Below the pieces are notes generated by a model that saw nothing but the letters and a program-made list of their open reading frames with translations, was not told where the DNA came from and ran no database searches. This document shows positions 7,588-15,189 of a DNA stretch of 18,055 bases, in pieces. This stretch comes from DASQVO01 sp035640715 (GTDB taxonomy: Bacteria; Actinomycetota; Actinomycetes; Streptosporangiales; Streptosporangiaceae): the NCBI GenBank assembly GCA_035640715.1, contig DASQVO010000569.1, positions 1-18,055 of the forward strand. The letters run 5' to 3'. Within the stretch, counting starts at the first letter, position 1; each line of letters opens with the position of its first letter. The position numbers and the translations under genes were made by a program.

Positions 7588-8936
7588 GCGCGGAACAGGA
7601 CCAGTCCGGGACCCTTCCCGAACTTCACTGCAGCGTCGGCGTGATGGCCTACAACGAGGAGGCCAACATCGCGCAGGCTCTCGGCAGCATCCTGCGGCAG
7701 GACCCGGCAGGAGAGCGGATCGCGGAGGTCATCGTGGTGGCCAGCGGCTGCGAGGACCGGACGGTCGAGATCGTGGCCGGCATCGCCAGCCGCGAGCCGC
7801 GCGTCCGCGTCATCGAGCAGGCGCGCCGCGAGGGCAAGGCGTCCGCCGTCAACCTCTTCATCGGCGCGGCTAAGTCTCCCGTGCTGGTCCTCGTAAGCGC
7901 CGACGTGCGGGTCGAGGACGGCGCGTTCGACGCGCTCATGCGGCATTTCGTGGACCCTGGCGTGGGCATGGTGGGCGGGCGCCCGATTCCGGTCAACGGC
8001 ACCGGGACCTTCCTTGGCCACGCCGTGCACCTGCAGTGGCGGCTGCACGACCGGATCGCCCGGCATTCGCCGAAGCTGGGGGAGATGGTCGCCTTCCGCA
8101 ACGTGGTGCCCAGCATTCCGCTTGACACAGCCGTCGACGAGCTCTCCATCCAGGCCCTCGTCACGCAGCTCGGGTACCGGCTGGTGTACGAGCCGCAGGC
8201 GGCCGTGTACAACCGCGGCCCGGCGACCGTCCAAGACTTCCTGCGCCAGCGCCGCCGGATCTACGCCGGGCACTTGCGAATCCGTGACCAGCAGGCGTAC
8301 GCGGCGCCGACGATGAGCGCCTGGCGAGCGGGCCGCGCGCTGCTCGGACCGGAGCTCTTCGCGTCGCCGAGGGCCGCGCTGTGGAGCCTCGGCACGGTGG
8401 GGCTCGAGGCTACCGCCCGGGCGCTCGGCAGATACGACGTCGTCCGCGGCCACCGTTCGCACACCGTGTGGGAGATGTGTAACACGACCAAACAGCACAT
8501 CGACGACGCGGCCAGCGCCCTGCACATCGTCGCGGTGTTTCACATCGTGAACTTCCAGCGCCTTGAGCTTGAGATCGGCCTGCACGCCAGCCGCCAGCTC
8601 GCCCGGCGCGTGACGGACCGGATCCAGCAGGCCCTCGGCTCCGCCGTCACGGTCTCCGCACAGGGGGCCGGGACCGCTGTCGCCTTGCTGCGCGGTGAGC
8701 GCGCGGCCGCGGAGCAGGCCGCCGGAGCGATCGTCCAGCTCTTCGAGGCCACTCCGGTCACGTACAACGGCCGCGGGACGAGCACCCCGGTCACCCTGGC
8801 GTGCGGCCTCATCGCCTTTCCGCAGCCCGGATCGCTCCAGCCGGCTTCGGCGCCCGCGCGGGGAATCGAATCGCTCGTGCCCGTCGTGCCGATCGGGCAC
8901 ATCGAGTTCGATCCCGCAACGCCGGTGACCACGTAG
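7584..8936 (+). CDS. GT2 glycosyltransferase with C-terminal degenerate GGDEF-like domain
   Basis: 450 aa, GTG start overlapping the previous stop (GTGA) behind GGGGAGGG. Residues 15-240 are a GT-A/GT2 fold: SVGVMAYNEEANI (17-29) binds nucleotide, SADVRV (105-110) sits at the DxD position, VDELSIQ (184-190) supplies the ED-type acid, and RQRRRIYAGH (221-230) matches the arginine-rich motif after it. No clear membrane span is seen, so it is probably cytosolic or peripheral. Residues about 311-415 read like a GGDEF domain in order: VFHIVNFQRLELEIGLHAS, then AQGAGTAVALL (359-369) where GGDEFAVLL would stand, then AEQAAGAIVQLF and VTLACGLIAFP. The signature is GAGTA, so diguanylate cyclase activity is not expected; it may be a regulatory or nucleotide-sensing remnant. 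The GT2 call is firm; the GGDEF-like call rests on pattern reading alone. Confidence 0.86.
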   Translation: MSAEQDQSGTLPELHCSVGVMAYNEEANIAQALGSILRQDPAGERIAEVIVVASGCEDRTVEIVAGIASREPRVRVIEQARREGKASAVNLFIGAAKSPVLVLVSADVRVEDGAFDALMRHFVDPGVGMVGGRPIPVNGTGTFLGHAVHLQWRLHDRIARHSPKLGEMVAFRNVVPSIPLDTAVDELSIQALVTQLGYRLVYEPQAAVYNRGPATVQDFLRQRRRIYAGHLRIRDQQAYAAPTMSAWRAGRALLGPELFASPRAALWSLGTVGLEATARALGRYDVVRGHRSHTVWEMCNTTKQHIDDAASALHIVAVFHIVNFQRLELEIGLHASRQLARRVTDRIQQALGSAVTVSAQGAGTAVALLRGERAAAEQAAGAIVQLFEATPVTYNGRGTSTPVTLACGLIAFPQPGSLQPASAPARGIESLVPVVPIGHIEFDPATPVTT

Positions 8937-8969
8937 CACGCCGGCGATCACATAGGAGGTTTGACCGCG

Positions 8970-10178
8970 ATGGGCCTGGCCCAAGTTCTGCCCGAAATCC
9001 CCGTACTGAAGGCGTCGTACGCAACCGGCCACGTGTTCAGGATGCCGGTGAACATCACCGTCAGCGTCAGCTACCGCTGTAACTCGCGGTGCAAGACCTG
9101 CAACGTGTGGCTGCTGCCGAACGACGACCTCACGCTCCCGGAGTGGGATCGCGTCTTCGAGTCGCTGGGCCGCGCCCCCTACTGGTTCACGTTCAGCGGC
9201 GGCGAGCCGACCTTGCGCAAGGACCTGCCGGAAATGGTGGCCAGCGCGTACCGGCACTGCCGGCCGGGCATCATCAACATCCCCACGAACGGCATCCAGC
9301 ACAAGGTCATCCCTGGGCGGGTCGAGCAGGTTCTGAAGGCGACGCCCAAGTCGGAAGTGATCATCAACCTCTCGCTGGACGGCGTCGGCTGCAAGCACGA
9401 CGACATCCGCGGCGTCCGGAACAACTGGCAGCACGCGATGATCACATACAAGGCCCTCAAGGAGCTGAAGCGGGACTACAAGAACCTGACGGTCGGGATC
9501 CACACCGTCATCTCGAATTTCAACATCGAGCTCTTCGCCGAACTGTGCGAATACGTCCAGGGCGAGCTGAAGCCTGACTCGTTCATCACCGAGATCGCCG
9601 AGCAGCGCGTCGAGCTCGACACCGTGGGTCTCGGTATCACGCCGACCGCCGAGCGGTACGAGGTGGCCATCGACACGCTGCTTGAAAGCGTGCGCGACCA
9701 GCGCCTCACCGGGGTGGCCGAGGTCACCCAGGCTTTCCGCCGCCGGTACTACGAGATCGTGAAGCGGACGCTCCGCGAGCACCGCCAGGTCATCCCCTGC
9801 ATGGCCGGGGTCGCCTCGGCGCAGATCGCCCCGAACGGGGACGTGTGGACGTGCTGCATCCGAGCGCAGTCCATGGGAAACCTGCGTGAGCACGACTACG
9901 ACTTTCCGTCCGTCTGGCGCACCGCGCAAGCCGGCGAGCTGCGGCGCAGCATCAAGGCCGGCGAATGCTACTGCCCGCTGGCGAACGCCGCCTACACGAA
10001 CATGCTGACGCACGGGCCGACGGTAAGGAAGGTGGCGGCCGACGTGGCCCGTTCGCGGGTGTCGCGCGCGGCGCCGGCACGGCGTGGGGGAGCGGGCCAG
10101 CAGCCGGCACGGCGCGGGGGAGCGGGCCAGCAGCCGGCTGGCGGTCCGGAGCCGGTGGCGCAGGAGCCGGTGGCGTGA
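8970..10178 (+). CDS. Radical SAM enzyme with SPASM-like C-terminal cysteines
   Basis: 402 aa. The ATG at 8970 is favoured because AGGAGG lies 10 bases upstream (8954-8959); a TTG at 8961 is too close to it. The radical SAM core shows the 4Fe-4S motif CNSRCKTC (C37, C41, C44), the SAM-contacting FSGGEPT (75-81) and INLSLDG (132-138). C-terminal cysteines C277, C295, C296, C333 and C335, around QIAPNGDVWTCC, resemble a shortened SPASM or twitch region holding a second cluster. Such enzymes modify peptides, sugars or other small molecules by radical chemistry; the substrate here is unknown. No precursor-peptide gene is apparent nearby. The last 35 residues are a low-complexity tail from a 30-bp tandem repeat. 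The stop overlaps the next GTG by 4 bases. Confidence 0.88.
   Translation: MGLAQVLPEIPVLKASYATGHVFRMPVNITVSVSYRCNSRCKTCNVWLLPNDDLTLPEWDRVFESLGRAPYWFTFSGGEPTLRKDLPEMVASAYRHCRPGIINIPTNGIQHKVIPGRVEQVLKATPKSEVIINLSLDGVGCKHDDIRGVRNNWQHAMITYKALKELKRDYKNLTVGIHTVISNFNIELFAELCEYVQGELKPDSFITEIAEQRVELDTVGLGITPTAERYEVAIDTLLESVRDQRLTGVAEVTQAFRRRYYEIVKRTLREHRQVIPCMAGVASAQIAPNGDVWTCCIRAQSMGNLREHDYDFPSVWRTAQAGELRRSIKAGECYCPLANAAYTNMLTHGPTVRKVAADVARSRVSRAAPARRGGAGQQPARRGGAGQQPAGGPEPVAQEPVA
10074..10133 (+). repeat. 30-bp direct tandem repeat, two copies, in the 3' end of the radical SAM gene
   Basis: Bases 10074-10103 and 10104-10133 match at 29 of 30 positions and begin CCGGCACGGCG. In frame they encode ARRGGAGQQP twice, giving a disordered Gly/Gln/Pro tail. 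A third partial copy (CCGGC) follows, then a shorter repeat of GGAGCCGGTGGCG that contains the ribosome site and start of the next gene. Confidence 0.9.
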
Positions 10179-11320
10179 CCGTCAGTCCGGACGGCCCCGC
10201 GGCTCGCCAAGCACCGCGCGAGTCCAGGGCCAGCCAAGAGCGCCGGGAATCCGCGGCCAGCCAAGAGCCGCGCGCGCCGGTGCTCGTAACCGGCGGGACC
10301 GGTTTCCTTGGTGCCGCACTGACCCGGCGGCTGCTCGCGGACGGCGTGGAAGTGCGTGTGCTCGCGCGCTCGCCCGCTAAGGCCAGGCCGCTCGCGGACC
10401 TCGGCGCGCAGGTGGCCATCGGTGACGTGACCGACGAGGCCGCCGTGCGCGCCGCGATGGACGGCGCGCACGTCGTCTACCACCTCGCCGGGCCGCTGCT
10501 TGTCCCCGGCGTCCCGGCCGCGGAGTACCAGCGGGCGCACGTCATGGGCACCAGGGTGGTGCTCGACTGCTGCGCGCGGGCGCCGGGCCTCGAACGGCTC
10601 GTGCACTGCAGCACCACGGGGGTGCTCGGGGTGACCGGCGACCGTCCGGCCGCCGAAGACGTGCCGTGGCGGCCGACGAACATGTACGAGCAGGCGAAGG
10701 CGGACGCCGAGGCCGAGGTCCGGCGCCGCCGCGAAGGCGGCCTCCCGGTCGTCATCGCCCGGCCAGGGCTGGTCTACGGGCCGGGAGACATCCACCTCCT
10801 GTCGTTCTTCCAGGCGATCCAGCGCGGCCTCTTCTTGCCCATCGGACGTCACAAGGCCTGGCTGCACCCGATCTACATCGACGACATGACGGAAGCGCTG
10901 GTCCGCTGCGGGCAACGACGCGCGGCGATCGGCGAATGCTTCCACCTCGCGGGAGCCGAGCCGGTCCCGATCGGCGAACTGGCGCGCGTGATCGCCCGCG
11001 CCGAGGGCACCCGGTTGCCGCCGGGGAACATCCCGCTGCCCGCCGCCCGGGTTGTGGCCGGACTTGGCGACCTGCTCCCGCCCGCGCTGCGTCAGCGCGC
11101 TCCGCTGACGCGCGGCAGGCTCGACTTCCTGACCCACAGCCGCATGTACGACGTGTCCAAGGCCCGGCGGCTGCTTGACTTCGCCGCGCCGACCGACCTG
11201 CCGGCGGGGATCGCGCGCACGGTTGCGTGGTACCGGCAGCACGGACACCTCCCCGCCCCGAGCGGCCTCCGGGCGTTTCCCCGCAAGACCGCGGAGCCGA
11301 TCGGAGAAGGGAGCGGCTGA
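10175..11320 (+). CDS. NAD-dependent epimerase/dehydratase (extended SDR)
   Basis: 381 aa from the GTG at 10175, which overlaps the radical SAM stop (GTGA) and has AGGAG 8 bases upstream. A disordered N-terminal extension of about 34 residues precedes the Rossmann fold; it includes two 9-residue repeats (RESRASQER / RESAASQEP). The NAD-binding glycine motif TGGTGFLG is at 39-46, an acidic/Asp turn GDVTD at 83-87, the active-site serine region in VHCSTTG (143-149), and the catalytic YxxxK as YEQAK (Y171, K175). RPGLVYGPGD completes the family pattern. It resembles 3-beta-HSD/HpnA-like sugar or sterol-type reductases. It is the most diverged of the four extended SDRs in the operon, so it probably catalyses a different step. 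Substrate not identifiable. Confidence 0.87.
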   Translation: MTVSPDGPAARQAPRESRASQERRESAASQEPRAPVLVTGGTGFLGAALTRRLLADGVEVRVLARSPAKARPLADLGAQVAIGDVTDEAAVRAAMDGAHVVYHLAGPLLVPGVPAAEYQRAHVMGTRVVLDCCARAPGLERLVHCSTTGVLGVTGDRPAAEDVPWRPTNMYEQAKADAEAEVRRRREGGLPVVIARPGLVYGPGDIHLLSFFQAIQRGLFLPIGRHKAWLHPIYIDDMTEALVRCGQRRAAIGECFHLAGAEPVPIGELARVIARAEGTRLPPGNIPLPAARVVAGLGDLLPPALRQRAPLTRGRLDFLTHSRMYDVSKARRLLDFAAPTDLPAGIARTVAWYRQHGHLPAPSGLRAFPRKTAEPIGEGSG

Positions 11321-11875
11321 GTGCGCGTCCGGGATCACGTCCTGATGTCCGCCTCGGCGGCGGCGCTCGCGGCCCCGTTCTCCGGCCGCGGCGCGGCCGG
11401 CCTGCTGGCGGGCGGCGTGCTCATCGACGCCGATCACTACGCCTGGTTCTGCCTGCGGGAGCGGCGCCTTAACCCGGTGGCGGCCGCGCGCTTCTTCAAC
11501 CAGGCCGACCCGCCGCAGCACGCGGCGACGCGCGCACTGCACACGCCTGCCGCGCTGCTCGCCGCGGCGCTCCTCGGGATGCGCTACCGGCGGCTGCTGC
11601 CGGTGGCCCTGGGCATGGTCCTGCACGCCGCGCTTGACGCGCACCATACGGCGCGCATGGACCGGGCGCGAGCCGAGGCCCTGGTCAGGGACGGCTACTC
11701 ATGCCGGGTATGCGGGCCGGCCACGCCGGCCGCCGGCGCGCACCTTTACCGGCAGCCCGCCCTGCTGCCCTCGTACCGGGCGCGGGACCTGGTCTCGCTG
11801 TGCGGCCCGTGCCACGAGGCCGCGCACTCGCCCAAGGGGAACTCCCGCGAGCGGGGGATGGCTCCGTGGACGTAG
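11321..11875 (+). CDS. Small membrane-hydrolase-like protein (YdjM-like) with HNH-like zinc module
   Basis: 184 aa. The GTG at 11321 immediately follows the previous TGA, behind GGAGAAGGGAG. The first 110 residues are hydrophobic with spaced metal-ligand candidates: LIDADHY (D36, D38, H39), LHTP (H74) and VLHAALDAHH (H102, D106, H108, H109). This pattern recalls the YdjM/DUF457-type membrane metal-dependent hydrolases. The rest resembles an HNH zinc module: GYSCRVCG (C128, C131), AHLYRQP (H141) and LVSLCGPCHEAAH (C161, C164, H165, H169). The central catalytic H/N is not typical, so nuclease activity is doubtful and the module may only bind zinc. The combination is unusual. It overlaps the next gene's start by 10 bases. 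Gene reality is well supported by frame, coupling and composition; function is uncertain. Confidence 0.72.
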   Translation: MRVRDHVLMSASAAALAAPFSGRGAAGLLAGGVLIDADHYAWFCLRERRLNPVAAARFFNQADPPQHAATRALHTPAALLAAALLGMRYRRLLPVALGMVLHAALDAHHTARMDRARAEALVRDGYSCRVCGPATPAAGAHLYRQPALLPSYRARDLVSLCGPCHEAAHSPKGNSRERGMAPWT

Positions 11876-13014
11876 CTGCGGCGCCACGCGGTCGCACCAG
11901 CCGGGCACGTGCGGTGGCGGTGCGTTCCGGCATCGGGCTGGCGGCCGGCGCGGTGCTGATCGGAACGTTCCTCAAGCTGGTGAACGCCAGTTCCGTCTAC
12001 CAGCGCCTCGCGCACCTCAACTTCAGCGTCGCGCTGCTGTGCGGCGCCACGTTCCTGGCCGCCTACGTGATCCGCGCCTTCCGCTGGCGGTGCCTGCTGC
12101 GGCCCAACCGGGTGAGCGTCCGCCGGGCGGTCGCCATCTACCAGATCGCCATCTTCCTCAACTGGCTGTTGCCGGTTCGCGGCGGCGAGATCGCCATGAG
12201 CCTGCTGCTGCGCCGCACGACCGGCGTCCCCGTCAGCGAGTCACTGCCGGCGGTGGGCATGGACAAGGCGATGGACATGGTGCCCTCGGCCATCCTGCTC
12301 GCGCTGATGCCGCTTGCCGGCCTGCAGCTGAGCGGGGCGCTCTGGGTCGTGCTCGCGGGCGCCACGGCAGCCGGCTGCTGCGGTGCCGGCTTCCTGCTGC
12401 TCGCCGCCTGGCGGCGGGACTGGGCCGTGGCGCTGCTGGCGTGGCCTTGCGAGGCGATGCTGCGCGGCGGTTTGCGAGCCGGCGTCCGGCCGTTCATCGC
12501 CGGGTTCACCGACACCCTCATGGCGCTCTTCCGGCGGCCGAAGATCCTGCTCGCGGCGAGCGCGTACACCGTCGTCGCCGTCGCTCTTGACGCGCTCTTC
12601 TGCCTGCTTGCCTTCCGGGCGGTGGGCGTAGCCGTGCCGGCGCTCGTCGTGCTCTACGGGTACACCCTGTTCAACCTGTCGTTCATCCTCCCGTCACCGC
12701 CCGGCCAGGTCGGCAGCAACGAGCTCATCGGGCTGCTGATCTTCTCCGGGGTCTTCCGCGTCAGCCGCACCGGAGTGGGCGCGATGTTCCTGTTCTCCCA
12801 CCCGTTTACCGGGCTTCTCATGGCGTGCGGCGGGCTGGCCTGCCTGAGCGCGATGAGCCTGACCCTGCGCAGCACCTTCCGCCTCGCGCAAGACCACCAA
12901 GACCAAGAACCCGGAAGCTTCGGAGACCTCCACGGCCAGGAAGAGCTCCAAGACTTCCGCGAGCTCGCAGAGTTCCATGACCAGCACGAGTTCCATGACC
13001 AGCCACGCCACTAA
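11866..13014 (+). CDS. LPG-synthase-TM / UPF0104-type integral membrane protein (flippase-like)
   Basis: 382 aa from the GTG at 11866, behind GCGGGGGA and overlapping the previous stop. It has multiple hydrophobic spans between about 22 and 345. The family hallmark is plain: FLNWLLPVRGGEIAMSLLL (97-115), with N99, P103 and RGGE at 105-108, then ESL..V..DK..D (125-137). A later SPPGQVGSNE matches the second conserved loop. This family (PF03706-like) includes the flippase half of MprF and many proteins beside glycosyltransferases, where they are thought to move lipid-linked substrates or help polysaccharide export. That role fits here but is inference. No lysyl-transferase domain is attached. 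The last 40 residues form an unusual Asp/Gln/His/Glu-rich tail (HDQHEFHDQ), partly from an 18-bp-period DNA repeat. Confidence 0.85.
   Translation: MDVAAAPRGRTSRARAVAVRSGIGLAAGAVLIGTFLKLVNASSVYQRLAHLNFSVALLCGATFLAAYVIRAFRWRCLLRPNRVSVRRAVAIYQIAIFLNWLLPVRGGEIAMSLLLRRTTGVPVSESLPAVGMDKAMDMVPSAILLALMPLAGLQLSGALWVVLAGATAAGCCGAGFLLLAAWRRDWAVALLAWPCEAMLRGGLRAGVRPFIAGFTDTLMALFRRPKILLAASAYTVVAVALDALFCLLAFRAVGVAVPALVVLYGYTLFNLSFILPSPPGQVGSNELIGLLIFSGVFRVSRTGVGAMFLFSHPFTGLLMACGGLACLSAMSLTLRSTFRLAQDHQDQEPGSFGDLHGQEELQDFRELAEFHDQHEFHDQPRH
12970..13003 (+). repeat. Two 16-bp direct repeats with 18-bp period at the end of the flippase-like gene
   Basis: GAGTTCCATGACCAGC occurs at 12970-12985 and again at 12988-13003. 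In frame it writes EFHDQ twice in the acidic tail of the membrane protein. It lies just before the ribosome site of the next gene. Confidence 0.85.
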
Positions 13015-13072
13015 GCAGCACGAAGACGAGAAGACCAGCCAGATCCCGAAGATCACGGAGGTTGGAGAGACG

Positions 13073-14110
13073 ATGACGGTCCTCGTAACGGGGGCGGCGG
13101 GTCTCCTGGGCAGCCAGGTGACCGATCTGCTCATCGCGCGTGGCGACCGGCCACGGGCGCTTGTCCACCCGCGCTACGACGCGGGCTGGCTCGCGCCGGC
13201 CGGCGCCGACGTCTATGCCGCCGACATCGCCGATCGCGCCGCGATCGAGCCCGCTCTCGCGGGAGTGGACTGCGTCATCCACTGCGCGGCACGCACCGGG
13301 CCGTGGGGACCGTCGTCCGAATACGAGCGGGTGAACGTGCTCGGGCTCCGGACGATGGTCACGGCCGCCATGTCGGCTGGCGTCAAGCGGTTCGTCCACG
13401 TCAGCTCCATCACCGTGCACGGAAACGACGTGCGAGGGAAGGCGGACGAGGAATCGCCGCTGCGGACCGAGCCCAACCCGTACAGCCGGTCGAAGGTGGC
13501 CGGCGAGCGGTTGCTGCAGCGGATGATCCGCGACGACGGCGCCCCGGTGACCATCGTGCGTCCCGGGTGGATTTACGGGCCCGGCGACACCGCGAGCTTC
13601 GGCCGCTTCGCCCAGATGATCGACGAAGGCCGGATGCTCATCATCGGCTCGGGCGAGAACCACGTACCGCTGGCCTACGTCTGTGACGTGGCCGAAGGCG
13701 TCCTGCTGGCCGGCGCGGCCGAGCACGCGAACGGCCGGACCTACCTGCTCGTCAACGACGAGCCGGTGACGCAGCGCGAGTTCCTCAACGCTATCGCCGC
13801 CGAGCTCGGGGTTCCGGCGCCGTCGCGGCGGATCCCCTATCGTGCGGCGGTTGCGCTCGGCGCGGCGGCCGAGACCGTCGGGCACCTGACCCGCAGGCAG
13901 CAGCCGCCGCCAGTGATGCGCTACGGGCTGCAGCTGCTCGGCGGCGAGAACCGCTTCTCGATCGACCGGGCCAGGCGCGAGCTCGGCTTCTCGCCGGCGG
14001 TCGGGTTCGCCGAGGGGGTAAGGCTCGGTGTCGCCTGGTACCGCGCCGCCAGCCAGGCCAAAACACCCAAAACGCCGAACACGCCGAACCGAGCCGAGGT
14101 GCTGACGTGA
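13073..14110 (+). CDS. NAD-dependent epimerase/3-beta-HSD-like extended SDR
   Basis: 345 aa. The ATG at 13073 has GGAGGTTGGAGAG directly upstream, the clearest ribosome site in the operon and consistent with the only sizeable intergenic gap (58 bases). The NAD motif TGAAGLLG is at 6-13. HCAARTGPWG marks the position after the fourth strand. The active site shows HVSSITVHG (109-117) and YSRSK (Y137, K141), followed by RPGWIYGPGD. The C-terminal half carries the substrate domain ending GLQLLGGENRFSIDRARRELGF as in its two paralogues downstream. The family contains 3-beta-hydroxysteroid dehydrogenases, OleD-type beta-keto reductases and sugar epimerases, so the substrate cannot be fixed. The tail KTPKTPNTPN comes from a 9-bp repeat. 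Its TGA overlaps the next GTG by 4 bases. Confidence 0.88.
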   Translation: MTVLVTGAAGLLGSQVTDLLIARGDRPRALVHPRYDAGWLAPAGADVYAADIADRAAIEPALAGVDCVIHCAARTGPWGPSSEYERVNVLGLRTMVTAAMSAGVKRFVHVSSITVHGNDVRGKADEESPLRTEPNPYSRSKVAGERLLQRMIRDDGAPVTIVRPGWIYGPGDTASFGRFAQMIDEGRMLIIGSGENHVPLAYVCDVAEGVLLAGAAEHANGRTYLLVNDEPVTQREFLNAIAAELGVPAPSRRIPYRAAVALGAAAETVGHLTRRQQPPPVMRYGLQLLGGENRFSIDRARRELGFSPAVGFAEGVRLGVAWYRAASQAKTPKTPNTPNRAEVLT

Positions 14111-15189
14111 GCACGATCCTTATCACTGGTGGCAACGGCTTCGTGGGCAGGCACCTCGTTACCGCGCTGCTCGGCAGGGGCGACCGGGTGCGGGTCCTCG
14201 CGCTGCCCGCGGAAGACGCCCAATGGCTGAGCCAGCGCGGCGTCGAGGTCTACCGGGGCGACATCCGCGACTCCGGGTCCCTGACCGAACCCGTGCGCGG
14301 CGCGGACGCAGTGCTGCACCTGGCCGCCATGATGGACGTCTGGCGTCCGATCAGGGACTACCGGGCGGTCAACGTCACCGGCACGGAGAACATCGCCAGG
14401 GCGGCGCTGGCCGCGGGCGTCCGCCGCTTTGTCCACATGAGCTCCTCCAGCGTCTACGGCATGGGGCACGGGCGGCCGGTCGACGAGAGCTTCCCGCTCG
14501 CGCCGTTCCCCGACCCCTACCCGGTCACCAAGGCCGAGGGCGACCTGGCCGTGCAGCGGATGATCGCCACTGACCAGCTGCCCGCGGTGATCATCCGTCC
14601 GGATCAGATCTTCGGGCCAGGCGACCACCTGCACTTCGGCGCGATGGCGGACCGGCTGCGCGCCGGACGCGGGATCCTCGTCGGCTCCGGCGGCAACTTC
14701 ATGCCGTTCGTATACGTCGATGACGTCGTGCGCGGGCTGCTGCTCGGCCTGGACCACGACGAGGCGCCCGGGCACGCCTACAACATCACGAACGACCGCC
14801 CGCTGACCCAGCGGCAGATGCTGACGGCGATCGCGGAGCAGGTTGGCGGGAGCCCGCCAGGCCGGCGCGTCCCGTACCGCGCCCTCTACGCGGCCGGCTA
14901 CCTTGCCGAGCGCCTGGCGGCGCTGGCGCCGTCCGGCACGCGGCCGCCGGTCACCCGGCTGGGGGTGGCGTTCTTCGGCACCGGCAACCGGTACGCGATC
15001 GGCAGGGCACGCTCCGAGCTCGGCTACCGTCCGGTGGTCGACCTGCGCGACGGGGTGGCGCTCACCGCCGCGTGGTACCTGCGCCACGCGCGCTCCGGCA
15101 CCGCCGCGCCGGCGCAGGCGTCACCGGCGGCAACGGCGGCCAGCGCCGCGCCGATATCCAGCGAGGCGGCCGAGGGGGTGGCGAGCTAG
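14107..15189 (+). CDS. NAD-dependent epimerase/3-beta-HSD-like extended SDR (paralogue A)
   Basis: 360 aa, GTG start overlapping the previous stop with GAGG 10-13 bases upstream. TGGNGFVG (7-14) binds the dinucleotide, VYRGDIRD (48-55) marks the Asp turn, HMSSSSVYG (110-118) the serine strand, YPVTK (Y138, K142) the catalytic pair and RPDQIFGPGDHLHFG the substrate-loop start. The protein aligns without gaps over long stretches to the last gene of the operon (start 15984), and the DNA is close too: bases 14533-14660 and 16403-16530 match at most positions. The pair therefore reflects fairly recent duplication. The last 30 residues are a disordered Ala/Pro/Ser tail absent from relatives. Likely a reductase/epimerase on a shared intermediate; substrate unknown. 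Confidence 0.88.
   Translation: MSTILITGGNGFVGRHLVTALLGRGDRVRVLALPAEDAQWLSQRGVEVYRGDIRDSGSLTEPVRGADAVLHLAAMMDVWRPIRDYRAVNVTGTENIARAALAAGVRRFVHMSSSSVYGMGHGRPVDESFPLAPFPDPYPVTKAEGDLAVQRMIATDQLPAVIIRPDQIFGPGDHLHFGAMADRLRAGRGILVGSGGNFMPFVYVDDVVRGLLLGLDHDEAPGHAYNITNDRPLTQRQMLTAIAEQVGGSPPGRRVPYRALYAAGYLAERLAALAPSGTRPPVTRLGVAFFGTGNRYAIGRARSELGYRPVVDLRDGVALTAAWYLRHARSGTAAPAQASPAATAASAAPISSEAAEGVAS

Noticed and set aside
7398..10013. 871-codon open frame on the minus strand across the GT2 and radical SAM genes
   Set aside because: It is antisense to two genes with clear family motifs. Its Arg/His/Asp/Val-rich, repetitive composition is what high-GC antisense frames give, and no domain is visible.
10074..10133. 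Repeats considered as a possible CRISPR or phage attachment site
   Set aside because: Only two adjacent copies without spacers, in frame inside a coding tail. There is no cas gene, integrase or tRNA nearby.
9992..11647. 551-codon minus-strand open frame over the extended SDR gene
   Set aside because: Antisense shadow of a gene with NAD-binding and YxxxK motifs. It has no recognisable fold and no ribosome site.
12818..13885. 355-codon minus-strand frame over the flippase/SDR junction
   Set aside because: It crosses two good sense genes and has no motif of its own.
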